Of a stretch of DNA of 64,000 nucleotides, positions 1-11,635 are shown piece by piece. The notes beneath the pieces were generated by a model that was not told the origin of the DNA, ran no database searches, and was given only the letters and a program-made list of their open reading frames with translations. Origin of the DNA: Sesamum alatum (taxonomy: Eukaryota > Streptophyta > Magnoliopsida > Lamiales > Pedaliaceae); the NCBI GenBank assembly GCA_034509735.1, contig JACGWO010000004.1:12629395-12693394 (forward strand). The letters are read 5' to 3'. The translations under genes and the position numbers were made by a program. Within the stretch, counting starts at the first letter, position 1. Every line of letters begins with the position of its first letter.

Positions 1-631
1 CACTACATACTCCGACTGCCCTGGACAAGGCTTATAATGACCATATCAAAGACATGGTCACCTCTCACCAAATCCAAGATACAACCTTCATATGCAAGCG
101 ACTGCCATGATTCCTCAAGTCCGAGGACTAATCCCGTACTATCGGAACCGAGAATTCCAGTCATACCGACCAAGCCTCCAAGGCTTCCATATGACGATTC
201 TCGCGAGTCAGTTCAGTCAGTCGACTACTTTGCCATCTAACCCACTAAAATTGCATAGACGACCCACGTCTGGCACCGATGAAACTCGGCACTCACCCAA
301 TGAATGCAATACTTAGTGCAAGTCTCTATAGGACACTCGAGGCCCAGTCTCGAGGTCCTCGACTTGGAACGTTTCAGACCGACCCTCAAGCAGTTGGTTT
401 CATAGCCGCCAACCTATGCGCAACTCAACTCAATGGGTTTTACCAATCGGTATGTGGGCATTTGTTGTGACATTGAAACACCATTCAAATGTAAGTAGTA
501 AGCACAACAAACACATTTTGCCAATGATGAATACTTACTTTATCCATCAGTATAATATTACTTTGATAAAGATCGACGAATAGTTCTCAGAACAATCAAT
601 CCAATTGACTTTCTGGTCACTTATTCTAACA
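1..631 (-). repeat. Truncated copia LTR (family A-like), inverted
   Basis: Read on the minus strand, this starts with the family terminus TGTTAGAATAAGTGACC at position 631. It follows the same order of blocks as the first ~630 bases of the complete E2 LTR at 11636, with many substitutions, so it is an older relative. Only the 5' end of the LTR is intact; the rest runs off the window start. Short open frames here are chance. Confidence 0.75.
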
Positions 632-961
632 GCAGATGCTTAGTGCAAGTCTCAGAGGGAATCCCGGTACCCATTTTCGGGATTCCTTGACTTGGAGATT
701 TTCGGATTGATTCGGTAAGACTGATTTCATGGACCTACCTCCAAGCGTAGTCCCAGTCTCCGAAATCAATACTCAGTCCGTGGGCTTTGTTTGCGTAGTG
801 AACAGAAATGTAAATGCAGATATAAGTGAACGTAAACAAAGTATTGCCATATGAATTTTCACTTCTTTATTCATAAATGTTTTCATCAAACACCTGAAAT
901 TGTCTAGACATAGGTTACATATTCCTGCCAAAATTGGCTTACATGGTCACCTATTCTAACA
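632..961 (-). repeat. Truncated copia LTR (family B-like), inverted
   Basis: The minus strand starts TGTTAGAATAGGTGACC at 961 and matches the first ~330 bases of the family B LTR that ends at 24938. It stops abruptly at 632, where it abuts the terminus of another LTR. The last 3 bases (ACA) are common to both partners at that joint. It directly precedes the leader of E1. Confidence 0.75.
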
Positions 962-1335
962 GTTTCCCTGTCTCATGAGTCGTGGGGGCGACAGTTTGAG
1001 GCATGATTTGGTTGATGGGTCGGGCCCAAAACTGAGTAACATGGTTCGCTTGGAGTCCTTGGAACCATGCAAATAGGTGAGGCAAAATATCTTGGGAATC
1101 TCATTGGATGTATCCCACGAGGTCTTCTTCATGTGAATCGTAAAAGCGGGGCATGGAGATTACGCTTGTGGATCCCGAGCCCACTAGAAAATGGTTTCCC
1201 AAAACTCTGCTTGAGAGTGGCGGACTTTCGTATAAATAGTGGGAGGGTTAAAGACTAAAAGACCAAGTCTTCAACTTGAACAATAATATTACCATCATCT
1301 GCTAATTTCTGCTTTACATTTTCATTAATGTAGAT

Positions 1336-3611
1336 ATGTCTAAGAATCCATTAACCATGGTACTTCAGACTAATAAATTCAACGGAACGAACTACTCGGA
1401 CTGGCTGAGAAACCTGAAGATTGTCTTCGATTTCGAGAACCAAGGCTACGTCTTGGATGAGCCGCCGCCGAGCGACTTACCGAAGGGGTCCACGCCAGAA
1501 TAACGTTTGATGTTCGAGTAATGGCATGAGGACAACCGGAAAGTACGCAGTATCATACTGGCTTCGATGTCTAACGACATCCAGAAGCAGTATGAGAGGC
1601 TGGACAACGTCTCCGCCATAATGCTCCGCACAAACGAGGTTCATGCGGTTCCGGATAGGCATATTAGATATGCCACCACAAAAGCATTCTTCGGCACCAA
1701 ACTTGCTGAAGGAGCATTTGTACAAAATCATGGGGTCAAGATGCTCTCCCTAGTGGAGAAACTCGAGGACCTTAAAGTTGGGCTTAACAATGACACGTAC
1801 ATTGACATGATCCTCCAGTCCCTTCCTCCGTCCTATGACCCGTTTGTTGTAAACTACAACATGAATAGGCTTGAGAAGTCTATTCATGAGTTGATCAACA
1901 TGCTGGTCCAATACGAGGCAACGACCCACAAGTCGGCGCCGGCGGTATTGATAGGAGAGGCTTCGAGCTCCAAGGCGAATGGTAAGAGGGCCGAACGCTG
2001 GAAGAGGAAGAAGGGAAAAGGGAAGACGGTTGTGGCTCTTGCTCGCGCTTCGGGCGTCCCTGTTGCTCCGGTGGGACCGAGCAAAGGGAAAGGGAAGGCC
2101 CGTAGTTCTCAGCGGTCCAAGGCAAATGATGTCTGCATGCATTGCCAAGGGAAGGGGCATTGGAAGAGGAGTGCCCACAACTCCTCTCCAACCCAGGTAT
2201 GTTTATGGTTGAAGTAAATATGATAACTAATTATGCTTCATGGGTATTGGATACCGGGTATGGTGCTCACATCTGTAATGATTTGCAGGCACTGCAAAGA
2301 AGCAGAAGGCTAACCAAGTATGAGATGATCCTGAGGCTAAGCGATGGCAAGGCCGTTGCTGCGGAAGCCGTAGGGTCAATGAAGTTAGCCATTAGTAGTC
2401 ATGTTAGGATTGTACTGAACGACTGTTTCTATGTACCTAGTATGATTAAGAATATTGTTTCCATCCCGGTCCTTGATAAGGAGGGATTTGAATTTACCAT
2501 CAATAAAAATGGCTTTTTCATTATTAAAGATGGTATTTCTCATTTGCTTGGTACATTGGTCAACGGTCTTTACATACTTCAACAGTCTAATTGGATTATG
2601 ACTGCAGAACACAAACGAAAACGTGATGATCATAATAATGCACAGATATGGCATGCAAGGTTAGGTCACATCTCTAAAGATAGGATAAGAAGGTTGGGGG
2701 ACTCAAAAAGTCTAGAAATAGACGATTTGGACAACCTACCGATCTGCGAATTCTGTCTAAAGGGAAAGATGACCAAGAAACCCTTTGTTGGACAAAGTAC
2801 GCTAGCCAATGTTCTGTTGGATTTGATCCATACAGGCTTCTGTGGCCCACTAAATACTCAGGCTAGAGGTGAGTAATCGTACTTCATAACCTTTAGCGAT
2901 GATCACTCACGGTATGGTTATGTTTACCTAATGAGGTGCAAGTCTGAAGCCTTTGGAAGATTTAAGGAATAGAGACTTGAAGTAGAGAACCAAACCGGTA
3001 GAAAGATCAAAGCCCTTCGGTCGGACCGAGGTGGAGAGTATTTGAGTGGTGAGTTCACTAATTATCTAAAAGAGAATGGGATTCTCTCTCAGTGGACCCC
3101 TGCTGGAACACCACATCTTAATGGTGTGTCTGAAAGGAGGAATCAGACCTTGTTGGACATGGTCCGATCCATGATGAGTTTCACCGAACTCCCCCTTTCC
3201 TTCTGGGGATACGCTCTTGAGACGGCGGCCAAAGTTTTGAACTTGGCGCCATCTAAGAAGATATCCCATACGCCATATGAGATATGGCATGGCAAGCCTG
3301 CCTCCTACAAATTCTTGAAAGTGTGGAGTTTCCCTGCATATGTCAAGAGATTAGTGGGAGATAAACTGGACTCGAGGTCTAGTTTATGCAGGTTCATTGG
3401 CTATCCGAAAGAAACTACGGAGTATTATTTCTATGATCCCTCTGAGCAAAAGGTTTTTGTCTCGCGAAACGCAGTGTTCTTGGAAAAGGGTTTTCCATCG
3501 GATAGTCGACACGATGAGGTACTCCTTGAGGAATCTAGTGAGGCACCCCATGAGGCGGCAGTGACATCTGAGCCAGTAGTTCCCACGGATAATGTTCCAG
3601 TCCTCTGTAAG
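1336..3611 (+). pseudogene. E1 gag-protease-integrase pseudogene
   Basis: The ATG at 1336 corresponds to the E2 gag start. A TAA near 1499 and a TAA shortly after (GAGTAATGG) truncate gag. The reading frame recovers at about 1567. The zinc knuckle near 2133 reads C-x2-C-x4-H, but a missing G relative to E2 shifts the frame before the last Cys. The protease has WVLDTG near 2240. The integrase has the HARLGH and CEFC zinc ligands (2650-2760), but the first catalytic Asp is changed (HTG instead of HTD, near 2830) and a stop follows at about 2875. The DRGGEY block (3030) and the SERRN block (3130) remain. The C-terminal part continues until an LTR fragment cuts in at 3612. Confidence 0.85.
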
Positions 3612-4516
3612 TCGGAGACACGTTCATGCTGTTTAAAGCTGTGGCCACAGTGGTTGGTCGAACAGGGAATGCTTTCCTGTGTCGACGTAATGAAGCATAC
3701 GTGGTCTCGAGTATTAAGCATAGATTCCTAGTCAAGGATAGGAACCAACGCCCAATTCCATACCCTAGACTAAGGCAGGGAGACGGTAGATGGAAGGATC
3801 GTACCCGTACGGAATAGGCGCCTAAATGTTCACGCCAATTCACCTAGTCTCTAGTGCCATGGACCGTTGCTAGACGGCCACCCATGGTAACGGGCCCTTG
3901 TGGGACACGGGCCCAAGTCTAGCTGAGGGTGAACCTAAAGGGTCACACACAAATCACCGAGGAGGCTTGATTGAAGAATTGATGGAGTTTGATTGGAATG
4001 AATCTAGACATCCTTGTGTTCACTCTAACTCTCAGTTTTCTCTCCCCCTTTTTCACTTGTGTTCTTCACTTGATTTTGAATCAAGAGGAAGAACAAAGTA
4101 GGTTTAAGAGAACACTAATTCATAGTGTTCTTCTCTTAAACCGATTCCTTCGTAAACCCATTTTCTTCTAGCAAGGAGAACATGCATTTCTTCCAGTGTG
4201 GTGTGGATCACCTTTGGAGAATCCATACGTTTGAATTTCGTGAGCATTCCGGAGAAGGAACAACGCAAGTAGCCGGGAGCATACGTTAAACAATCAAAGG
4301 TAACGGTTTTATTACGCTTTGGTTGATTTAATATTTATCTATGCCCTATGTGTTTAATATACGTTCTAATATTTACACATCCTACATCGACCGCCCGGTT
4401 GAGCACCCAAGGGTACACCCCTTGGGATTCGTTTATTTAAATTAGATTTAAATTTACGCCCTTTTCTCGCTTTCTCGCTTCCGCTCGCGCTCTCAGGCGG
4501 ATTCGCTTGTCCTTCA
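3612..4516 (+). repeat. LTR 3' fragment inside E1 pol, with internal deletion
   Basis: The sequence enters the family A LTR in its middle (TCGGAGACACG) and runs to the exact LTR 3' terminus TCCTTCA at 4516, after which pol resumes with GCCATGAAATCC. The left joint shares TCGG with the interrupted pol sequence. Compared with the E2 LTR, about 500 bases are missing at 3963, where the GAGG after CACCGAGGAGG is joined to CTTGATTGAAG. About 110 bases of pol present in E2 are also absent at this site. Confidence 0.8.
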
Positions 4517-6008
4517 GCCATGAAATCCGAGATGGACTCGATGGGTACAAACCAAGTTTGTACCCTAGTGGACCCACCTAAAGGGGTAAAACCCTTAGGG
4601 TGTAAATGGGTCTACAAACGTAAGCTTGGAGCTGACGGGGAGGTTACAACCTTCAAAGCCAAGCTTGTGGCGTAAGGTTACACTTAGCGACCCGGGGTCG
4701 ATTTTGAGGAAACCTACTCGCCTGTAGCAATGGCTAAGTCCATTCGGATACTGCTTGCCATAGCAGCATGGTATGACTATGAAATATGGCAGATGGACGT
4801 GAAAACGGCCATCCTCAACGGTTTTATAGAGGAAGAGATCTATATAGATTAGCCGGAAGGTTTCACAACTGTTGGAGAAGAGCAGAAGGTTTGCCGTCTC
4901 CAAAGGTCCATCTATGGCCTCAAACAAGCTTCCCGAAGCTGGAACATACGTTTTGATGAAGTCATACGGGGATATGATTTCATCAAGAACGAGTCCGATC
5001 CTTGTCTATACAAGAAGATCAGTGGGAGCTCAGTTGCATTTCTGATGCTTTATGTGGATGACATCTTGCTCATTGGGAATGATGCTAAGATGTTGGGTAC
5101 CACTAAAGCTTGGTTGTCAACACAATTCTCCATGAAGGATATGGGCGAGGCATCCTACATCCTTGGCATCAAGATCCACGGGGATAGATCTAGAAGGATG
5201 TTAGGAATGGCCCAGTCCTCGTATATTGAGAAAGTCTTGAAGAGATTCAAGATGGAGAACTCAAAACGAGGATTCCTTCCTATGAGGCATGGAATTATGT
5301 TGTCCAAGAAGCAGTCTCCAAAGACTGATGAGGAGCTTAAATGTATGTTGGACATCCCCTATGCTTCAGCCGTAGGCAGCATACAGTATGTTGTTCAGTG
5401 CACTAGACCTGATGTGGCTTTTGCTTTGAGCGTAACTAGTCGATATCAGTCGTGTGCCGGGGAGCCACACTGGAGTGCAGTCAAGACTATCCTAAAGTAC
5501 CTAAAAAGGACTAAGGACATGTTCTTGATCTACGGCAGTGGAGAGTTGATACTGGAAGGCTATAGCGACGCTAGCTTCCAGTCGGATGACGATGACGCCA
5601 AGTCTCAGTATGGTTTTGTATTTAGACTAAATAGTGGTGTGGTTAATTGGAAGGGTTCCAAGCAGGCTACCACGGCGGACTCCAGCATAGAGTTTTGAAT
5701 ACATAGCGGCGTTGAAAACTGCTAAGGAGTGATTTGGTTGATGAGCTACATCCAAGGGTTGGATGTAGTACCTAGCATTGCTAAGCCTGTGATTATCTTT
5801 TATGATAACAACAGGGCGATAGCACTAGCAAAGGAACCGAGATCTCATCACGATCCAAGCATATTCTTAAACGCTACCATCTACTTAGAGAGATCGATAG
5901 CAGGAGTGACGTTCGGTTGGACCGAGTCAGCTCCGCAGGAAACATAGCAGATCCACTTGCTAAGCCCATGTCGCAAGTTTCCTATACTCACCATCTGGGT
6001 AAAAGGTT
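4517..6008 (+). pseudogene. E1 reverse transcriptase-RNase H pseudogene
   Basis: The RT starts within the block matching E2 and E3 (CKWVYK near 4600) and includes the copia catalytic core LYVDD at 5048-5062 within an open stretch 5045-5698. Upstream are two stops near 4674-4690 and a TAG near 4852. RNase H has DASFQS near 5570. The conserved AEYI block is destroyed by one extra base (GAGTTTTGAATAC near 5690), a lesion shared with E2. The frame later shows the CDNN-equivalent YDNN (5800) and NIADPLAKP (5940). Not functional. Confidence 0.85.
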
Positions 6009-6925
6009 CGAGGTCAATGGGTGATTGGCTTTAGGTCAAGTGGGAGATTCTTAGAATAGGTGACCAGAAAGCCAATAGGTTTGGCGATTTGTAACCTATT
6101 ATACAACTCGATGTAAATGTAATACTATCATGTGATGAATAAAATGAGTATTCGTCACTTTTGGTGCTTACTTTGTTGTGCTCATTTCACATTTGTTAAA
6201 ACGGCATTTTACTTATATCGCAACAAAGCCCACAGACCACGGTTAACAACTCGTGCAGTTAGGCCACGCATTGGATGGTGGTCATGAAACCAACTGATTT
6301 AGAGTTGGGTCTGAAACGTTCCAAGTCAAGGACCTCGAGGTACGGCATCGAGAGTCCTATTGAGACTTGCATCAAGAGTCGTGTTCATTGGATGAGTGTC
6401 GTGTTTCATCGGCGACAAGCGTGGGATGTCTACACGATCTTGATTGGTTGGTCGACTGGCATCGAGCCGATTGGACTAACTCGCGGGGATTATCATATGG
6501 AAGCCTTGGAGGCTTGGTCGGTATGATTAGATTTCCCCGGTTCCGATAGTACGGGAGTAGTCCTCAAACTTAAGGGATCATGGCAGTCGCGTGCACAGGA
6601 CGGTTGTATCTTGGATCTGGCGAGAGGTGATCATTCTGTAAGATGATCATCATAAGCCTTGTCCAATGCAGTCGGAATGTGTAGCGAGGACGGTGAATTC
6701 CAGGAAGAGGATCCGTCCCCTGTCAGTATGTGACAGAGGTATCTCCTATGCACTCGAAGGCACGTTCATGCTGTTTAAAGCTGTGGCCACAGTGGTTGGT
6801 CGAACAGGGAATGGTTTCCTGTGTCAATGAAATGAAGCATGCGTAGTCTCGAGTATTAAGCATAGATGCCTAGTCAAGGATGGGAACCGACGCCCAATTC
6901 CATACCCTAGACTAAGGCCGGGAGA

Positions 6926-9147
6926 TGTTGGAATAGGTGACCAGAAAGCCAATAGGTTTGGCAATTTGTAACCTATTCGACAAATTGATGTAGATGTAAT
7001 ATTATTATGTGATGAATAAGATGAGTGTTCGTTACCAATGGTACCTTCTTTGTTGCGCTCATCTTAGATTTGTTAACACGGTGTTTAACTTATATAGCAA
7101 CAAAGCCCACAGACCATGGATAACAACTCGTGCAGTTGGGCCACGCATTGGATGGTGGTCATGAAACCAACTGATTAAGAGTTGGGTCTGAAACGTTCCA
7201 AGTCGAGGACCTCGAGACAGGGCATCGAGAGTCCTATTGAGACTTGCGTCAAGAGTCGTGTTCATTGGATGAGTGCCGTGTTTCATCGGCGACAGGCGTG
7301 AGACGCCTACACGATCTTGATGGGTTGGTCGACTGGGGTCGAGCCGACTGGACTGACTCGCGGGGATCATCATATGGAAGCCTTGGAGGCTTGGTCGGTA
7401 TGATTGGTTTTCCCCAGTTCCGATAGTATGGGAGTAATCCTTAAACTTGAGGGATCATGGCAGTCGCGTGCACAGGACGGCTGTATCTTGGATCTGGCGA
7501 GAGGTAATCATTCTGAAGGATGATTATCATAAGCCTTGTCCAGTGCAGTCAGAATATGTAGCGAGGACGGTGGATTCCAAGAAGAGGATCCGTCCCCTGT
7601 CAGTATGTGACAGAGGTATCTCCTATGCACTCGGAGACACGTTCATGCTGTTTGAAGCTGTGGCCACAGTGGTTGGTCGAACAGGGAATGGTTTCCTGTG
7701 TCGACACAATGAAGCATACGTGGTCTCGAGTATTAAGCATAGATGCCTAGTCAAGAATGGGAACCGACGCCCAATTCCATACCCTAGACTAAGGCCGGGA
7801 GACGGTAGACGGAAGGATCGTACCCGTACGGAATAGGCGCCTAAATGTTCACGCCAATTCACCTAATCTCTAGTGCCATGGACCGTTGCTAGATGGCCAC
7901 CCATGATAACGGGCCCTTGTGGGACACGGGCCCAAGTCTAGCTGAGGGTGAACCTAAAGGGTCACACACAAATCACCGAGGAGGTTGAGAGATCGACTTG
8001 GAGTCAATCTCGAAGGATAAAAATAAGTAATTGGATTACTTAAGGGAAAGTCCATTGGATGGACGGGCCGATATTGTATCGGGCTTTCATTTAATCGGTA
8101 AATTGAATTTTCGATTAAATATGGAAAGTTGAGACGTTGGATCTTTTAATTGGATTAAAAGATCAACGGGAATAATTTAAAAGGACATTAAATTGGATTT
8201 AATGTTGGATTCGTCGTAATTGGATTACGATAAAACCCGGTCCGTTAAATTATACCCGAGAGGAGAAATAATTCCTAATTTGGAATAGGAAGAAGTTGGA
8301 CTTCTTCCCTTAATTAAACATGGCCGACATGCTCCCTTGGAGGAAGCAAAATCAGCCATGTTTCATGCTAGGTAGTATGTTGACTTATCTCTTTTGGAAA
8401 GAGACAAATCAACTCCAATCAAGCTCTTCCCTTTTGGTATGATTTGATCATACCATAAATTTTGGTAGGCTTGATTGAAGAATTGATGGTGATTGATTAG
8501 AATGAATCTAGACATCCTTGGATGAACCTAGACACATTCCAATAATCACATTAATTATGTATATATATGAGAATATACAACACCAAGCATTAGTAATTCA
8601 TTATTCATCTTTTTCTAGGAAAAAGAGAAGACAAAAATCCCTCTCCTCTCTCTCAAATTTCGTGCTCCCTCCCTCTCTCACACTTGTGTTCTTCACTTGA
8701 TTTTGAATCAAGAAGAAGAACAAAGTAAGTTTAAGAGAGCACTAATTCATAGTGTTCTTCTCTTAAACCAATTCCTTCTTAAACCCGTTCTTTTCTAGCA
8801 AGAAGAACGAGTGTTTTCTTCCGGTGTGGTGTGGATCACCTTTGGAGAATCCATACGTTTGGATTTCTTGAGCATTCCGGAGAAGGAACAACGCAAGTAG
8901 CCGGGAGCATACGCTAAACAATCAAAGGTAACGATTTATTACGCTTTGATTGATTATATATATTTATCTATGCCCTATGTGTTTAATATTCATTTCCAAT
9001 ATTTACACATCCTACATCGAACGCCCGGTTGAGCACCCAAGGGCACAACCCTTGGGATTCGCATATTTAAATTAGATTTCAATTTGTGCACAATTTCTCG
9101 CTTTCTCTCTTCCGCTCGCGCTCCCAGGCGGATCCGCTTGTCCTTCA
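6926..9147 (+). mobile_element. Solo LTR nested in the E1 LTR
   Basis: A complete 2222-bp family A LTR, TGTTGGAATAGG to TCCTTCA, interrupts the outer LTR. The 5-bp target duplication GGAGA is seen at 6921-6925 and 9148-9152. With no internal sequence, it is best read as the product of recombination between the two LTRs of a full element that inserted here. Confidence 0.92.
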
Positions 9148-9987
9148 GGAGACGGTAGACGGAAGGACCGTACCCGTACGGAATCGGTGCCTAAATGTTC
9201 ACGCCAATTCACCTAGTATCTAGTGCCATAGACCGTTGCTAGACGACCACCCATGGTAACGGGTCCTTGTGGGACACGAGCCCAAGTCTAGCTGAGGGTG
9301 AACCTAAAGGGTCACACACAAATCACCGAGGAGGTTGAGAGATTGACTTGGAGTTAATCTCGAAGGGTAAATAAGTAATTGGATTACTTAAGGAAAAGTC
9401 CATTGGATGGACGGGCCGATATTGTATCGGGCCCTCGTTTAATCGCTAAATTGGATTTTCGATTGAATATAGAAAATTGAGAAGTTGTATCTTTTAATTG
9501 GATTAAAAGATCAACGGGAATAATTTAAGTAGACATTAAATTGGATTTAATGTCGGGTTCATCATAATTGGATTGCGATAAACTCGGTCCGTTAAATTTG
9601 TCACGAGAGGAGAAATAATTCCTACTTTGGAATAGGAAGAAGTTGGACTTTTCCCAAATTAGACATGGCCGAAATGCTCCCTTGGAGGAAGCAAAATCAG
9701 TCATGTTTCATGCAAGGTGGTATGTTGACTTATCTCTTTTGGAAAGAGACAAATCAACTCCAATCAAGCCCTTCCCTTTTGGTATGATTTGATCATATCA
9801 TAAAATATGGTAGGCTTGATTGAAGAGTTAATGGTGATTGATTAGAATGTATCTAGACATCCTTGGATGAACCTAGACACATTCCGATAATCACATTAAT
9901 TATGTATATATATATGAGTATATACAACACCTAGCATAAGTGAATCATAATTCATCTTTTTCTAGGAAAAAGAAGAAGAAATTCGGC

Positions 9988-9989
<2 letters not shown>

Positions 9990-10031
<42 letters not shown>
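9990..10031 (+). repeat. (CT)n microsatellite in LTR
   Basis: About 20 CT units lie at the place where the other LTR copies carry only short CT-rich runs, so this is an expansion within one LTR copy. Confidence 0.95.
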
Positions 10032-10033
<2 letters not shown>

Positions 10034-10516
10034 GGCCATCTCCCCCCCCCCTTTTTACTTGTGTTCTTCATTTGATTTTGAATCAAGAAGAAGAACAAAG
10101 TAAGTTTAAGAGAACACTGATCCATAGTGTTCTTCTCTTAAACCGATTCCTTCTTAAGCCCGTTCTCTTCTAGCAAGGAGAACGTGAGTTTCTTCCGGTG
10201 TGGCGTGGATCACCTTTGGAGAATCCATACGTTTTGACTTGTGAGCATTCCGTAAAAAGGGAACAGCGCTAGTAGCCGAGCACACGTTAAATCTACAAAA
10301 TAACGATTATTACGCTTTAGTAGATCTTAACTGTCTTTTTCATCTATGCCCTATATGTTATAAGTATGCTTTTAACTTTAACATATCCTACATCGAACGC
10401 CCGGTTGAGCACCCAAGGGTACACCCCTTGGGATTTCACCTTATATGCGACTCAATTTTATGTTTACGATTTTCTCGCTTTCGCTCGCGCTCCCGGGCAG
10501 ATCTGCTTGTCCTTCA

Positions 10517-10854
10517 AGTTGCATCAGAGCCCGGTTCGATGTAAGGGGCATAGATCTATGTGCTTGGCATGATCTACTTGCTTTTATGGTTTTAATAGCA
10601 TGTTAGATTACATAAATGTATGAATAATATGATGATTCAATTGTTTGAATTTGATGGACTTTTGGCATGCTTATTTTATTAGAATGGATCTAAAATTGCA
10701 TGCTCATTTTCAGAGTATTATTACTATTTTTGTGCTGAAAAATGATGTTGAAAACATGAAAAAAAAATATATTTTGGACAGCAGCGGTTGGCTGCCGCCC
10801 CTGCCGGTCGGTTACTGGCTGGCAGGCGCGCTGCCGGCCGCGCGCGGGCTCACG
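10517..10854 (+). mobile_element. Primer site and 5' leader fragment of a family A element
   Basis: After the LTR end at 10516 comes AG and then TTGCATCAGAGCC, a two-base variant of the tRNA-iMet primer site TGGTATCAGAGCC. The leader that follows is collinear with 13868-14130 of E2 up to an A-rich run. It then enters a GC-rich block (10782-10854) that occupies the same place as the E2 GC block but has a different sequence. No gag follows; an LTR end is joined at 10855. Confidence 0.8.
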
Positions 10855-10984
10855 CCTACATCGAACGCTCGATTGAGCACCCAAGGGTACACCCCTTGGA
10901 ATTTCGCCTTATATGCGATTCAATTTTATGTTTACGATTTTCTCGCTTCCGCTCGCGCTCCCGGGCGAATCGGCTTGTCCTTCA
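10855..10984 (+). repeat. 130-bp LTR 3' end fragment
   Basis: It begins CCTACATCGAACGC and ends with the exact LTR terminus TCCTTCA. It contains the conserved terminal hairpin (CCCAAGGG and CCCCTTGG arms). It is fused directly to the pol 3' end of a different copia family. Confidence 0.8.
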
Positions 10985-11495
10985 GCTCATACGCAATATC
11001 TTGAGAAGATGGGGATTAAGCATATGGGTGATTGGCTTTAAAGGTCAAGTGGGAGATTGTTAGAATAGGTGACCATGTAGCCAATTTTGTTAGGCGAATT
11101 GTAACCTATGTTTGAACAATTTCGAAGTTTTAATAAAACCTTGATGAATAAGAAAGTAAAAATTCATTTGGCGCATACTTTGTTTGTGTTCACTTTATCC
11201 GCTTTATAACTGTTCGCTACACAAAACAAGCCCACAGACTGAAATCACATTTCGGGGACTGGGACTACGCTTGGAGGTAGGTCCATGAAATCAGTTCCGC
11301 CCAATTAGTCTGGAAATCTCCAAGTCAAGGAATCTCCAAAATGGGTACCGAGATTCCACTTGAGACTTGCACTAAGCATCTGCTGTCGTATTTCATCATC
11401 GGGTGACGAGGGTCGTCTAAGCAGTGTTAGTGGGTCAGCCTGCTGGGGAACGGCTGACTGAGGTGACTGACGGGAACCGTCTTACGGAGGACCTT
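10985..11495 (+). mobile_element. Family B pol end, polypurine tract and LTR start
   Basis: 10985-11057 matches the last ~70 bases of E3 before its LTR (28922-28993), including AAGTGGGAGAT. At 11058 a family B LTR begins TGTTAGAATAGGTGACC and can be followed to about 11495. There it breaks off and joins an inverted leader sequence. Its first ~440 bases align, inverted, with the LTR ending at 24938. Confidence 0.75.
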
Positions 11496-11580
11496 AATTA
11501 AATCATGCCATACACGTTTTCATGCTCAAAACGCACACAAAAACCCTAGACCTATACACCGAACCGGGCTCTGATACCAC
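11496..11580 (-). mobile_element. Family B leader and tRNA-iMet primer-binding site
   Basis: On the minus strand, TGGTATCAGAGCC lies at 11579-11567, one base after the LTR end at 11581, followed by CGGTTCGGTGTATAGG and leader sequence. This fixes 11581 as the 3' end of a minus-strand LTR. The rest of that element is missing. Confidence 0.8.
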
Positions 11581-11635
11581 TGAAAGCCGAGGGTAGGCGT
11601 GTGGATCATCCCAGAAGTAGCGCGAATGCGGAAGC

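Larger units (their letters stand above)
962..6048 (+). mobile_element. Ty1/copia element E1, internal region (5'-truncated)
   Basis: The leader at 962-1335 matches 15319-15707 of the complete element E2, followed by gag, protease, integrase, reverse transcriptase and RNase H in copia order. It ends in a polypurine tract (AAGTGGGAGAT) immediately before the 3' LTR. There is no 5' LTR or primer site: LTR fragments in the opposite orientation take their place. Pol is interrupted by an LTR fragment at 3612-4516. E1 is clearly dead, with many stops and frameshifts relative to E2 and E3. Confidence 0.85.
6049..10516 (+). repeat. E1 3' LTR, split by a younger solo LTR
   Basis: It starts TCTTAGAATAGG (TG changed to TC) right after the polypurine tract and ends TCCTTCA at 10516. 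The LTR halves are 6049-6925 and 9153-10516 (about 2.24 kb in total) and match the E2 LTR throughout. A degenerate primer site follows directly at 10519, so this LTR has element sequence on both sides: the 3' end of E1 upstream and a 5' leader downstream. Confidence 0.85.

Noticed and set aside
7447..7836. 129-aa ORF in the solo LTR, with related frames in the other LTRs
   Set aside because: It lies wholly within LTR sequence. Homologous frames in other copies differ in start, length and stops.
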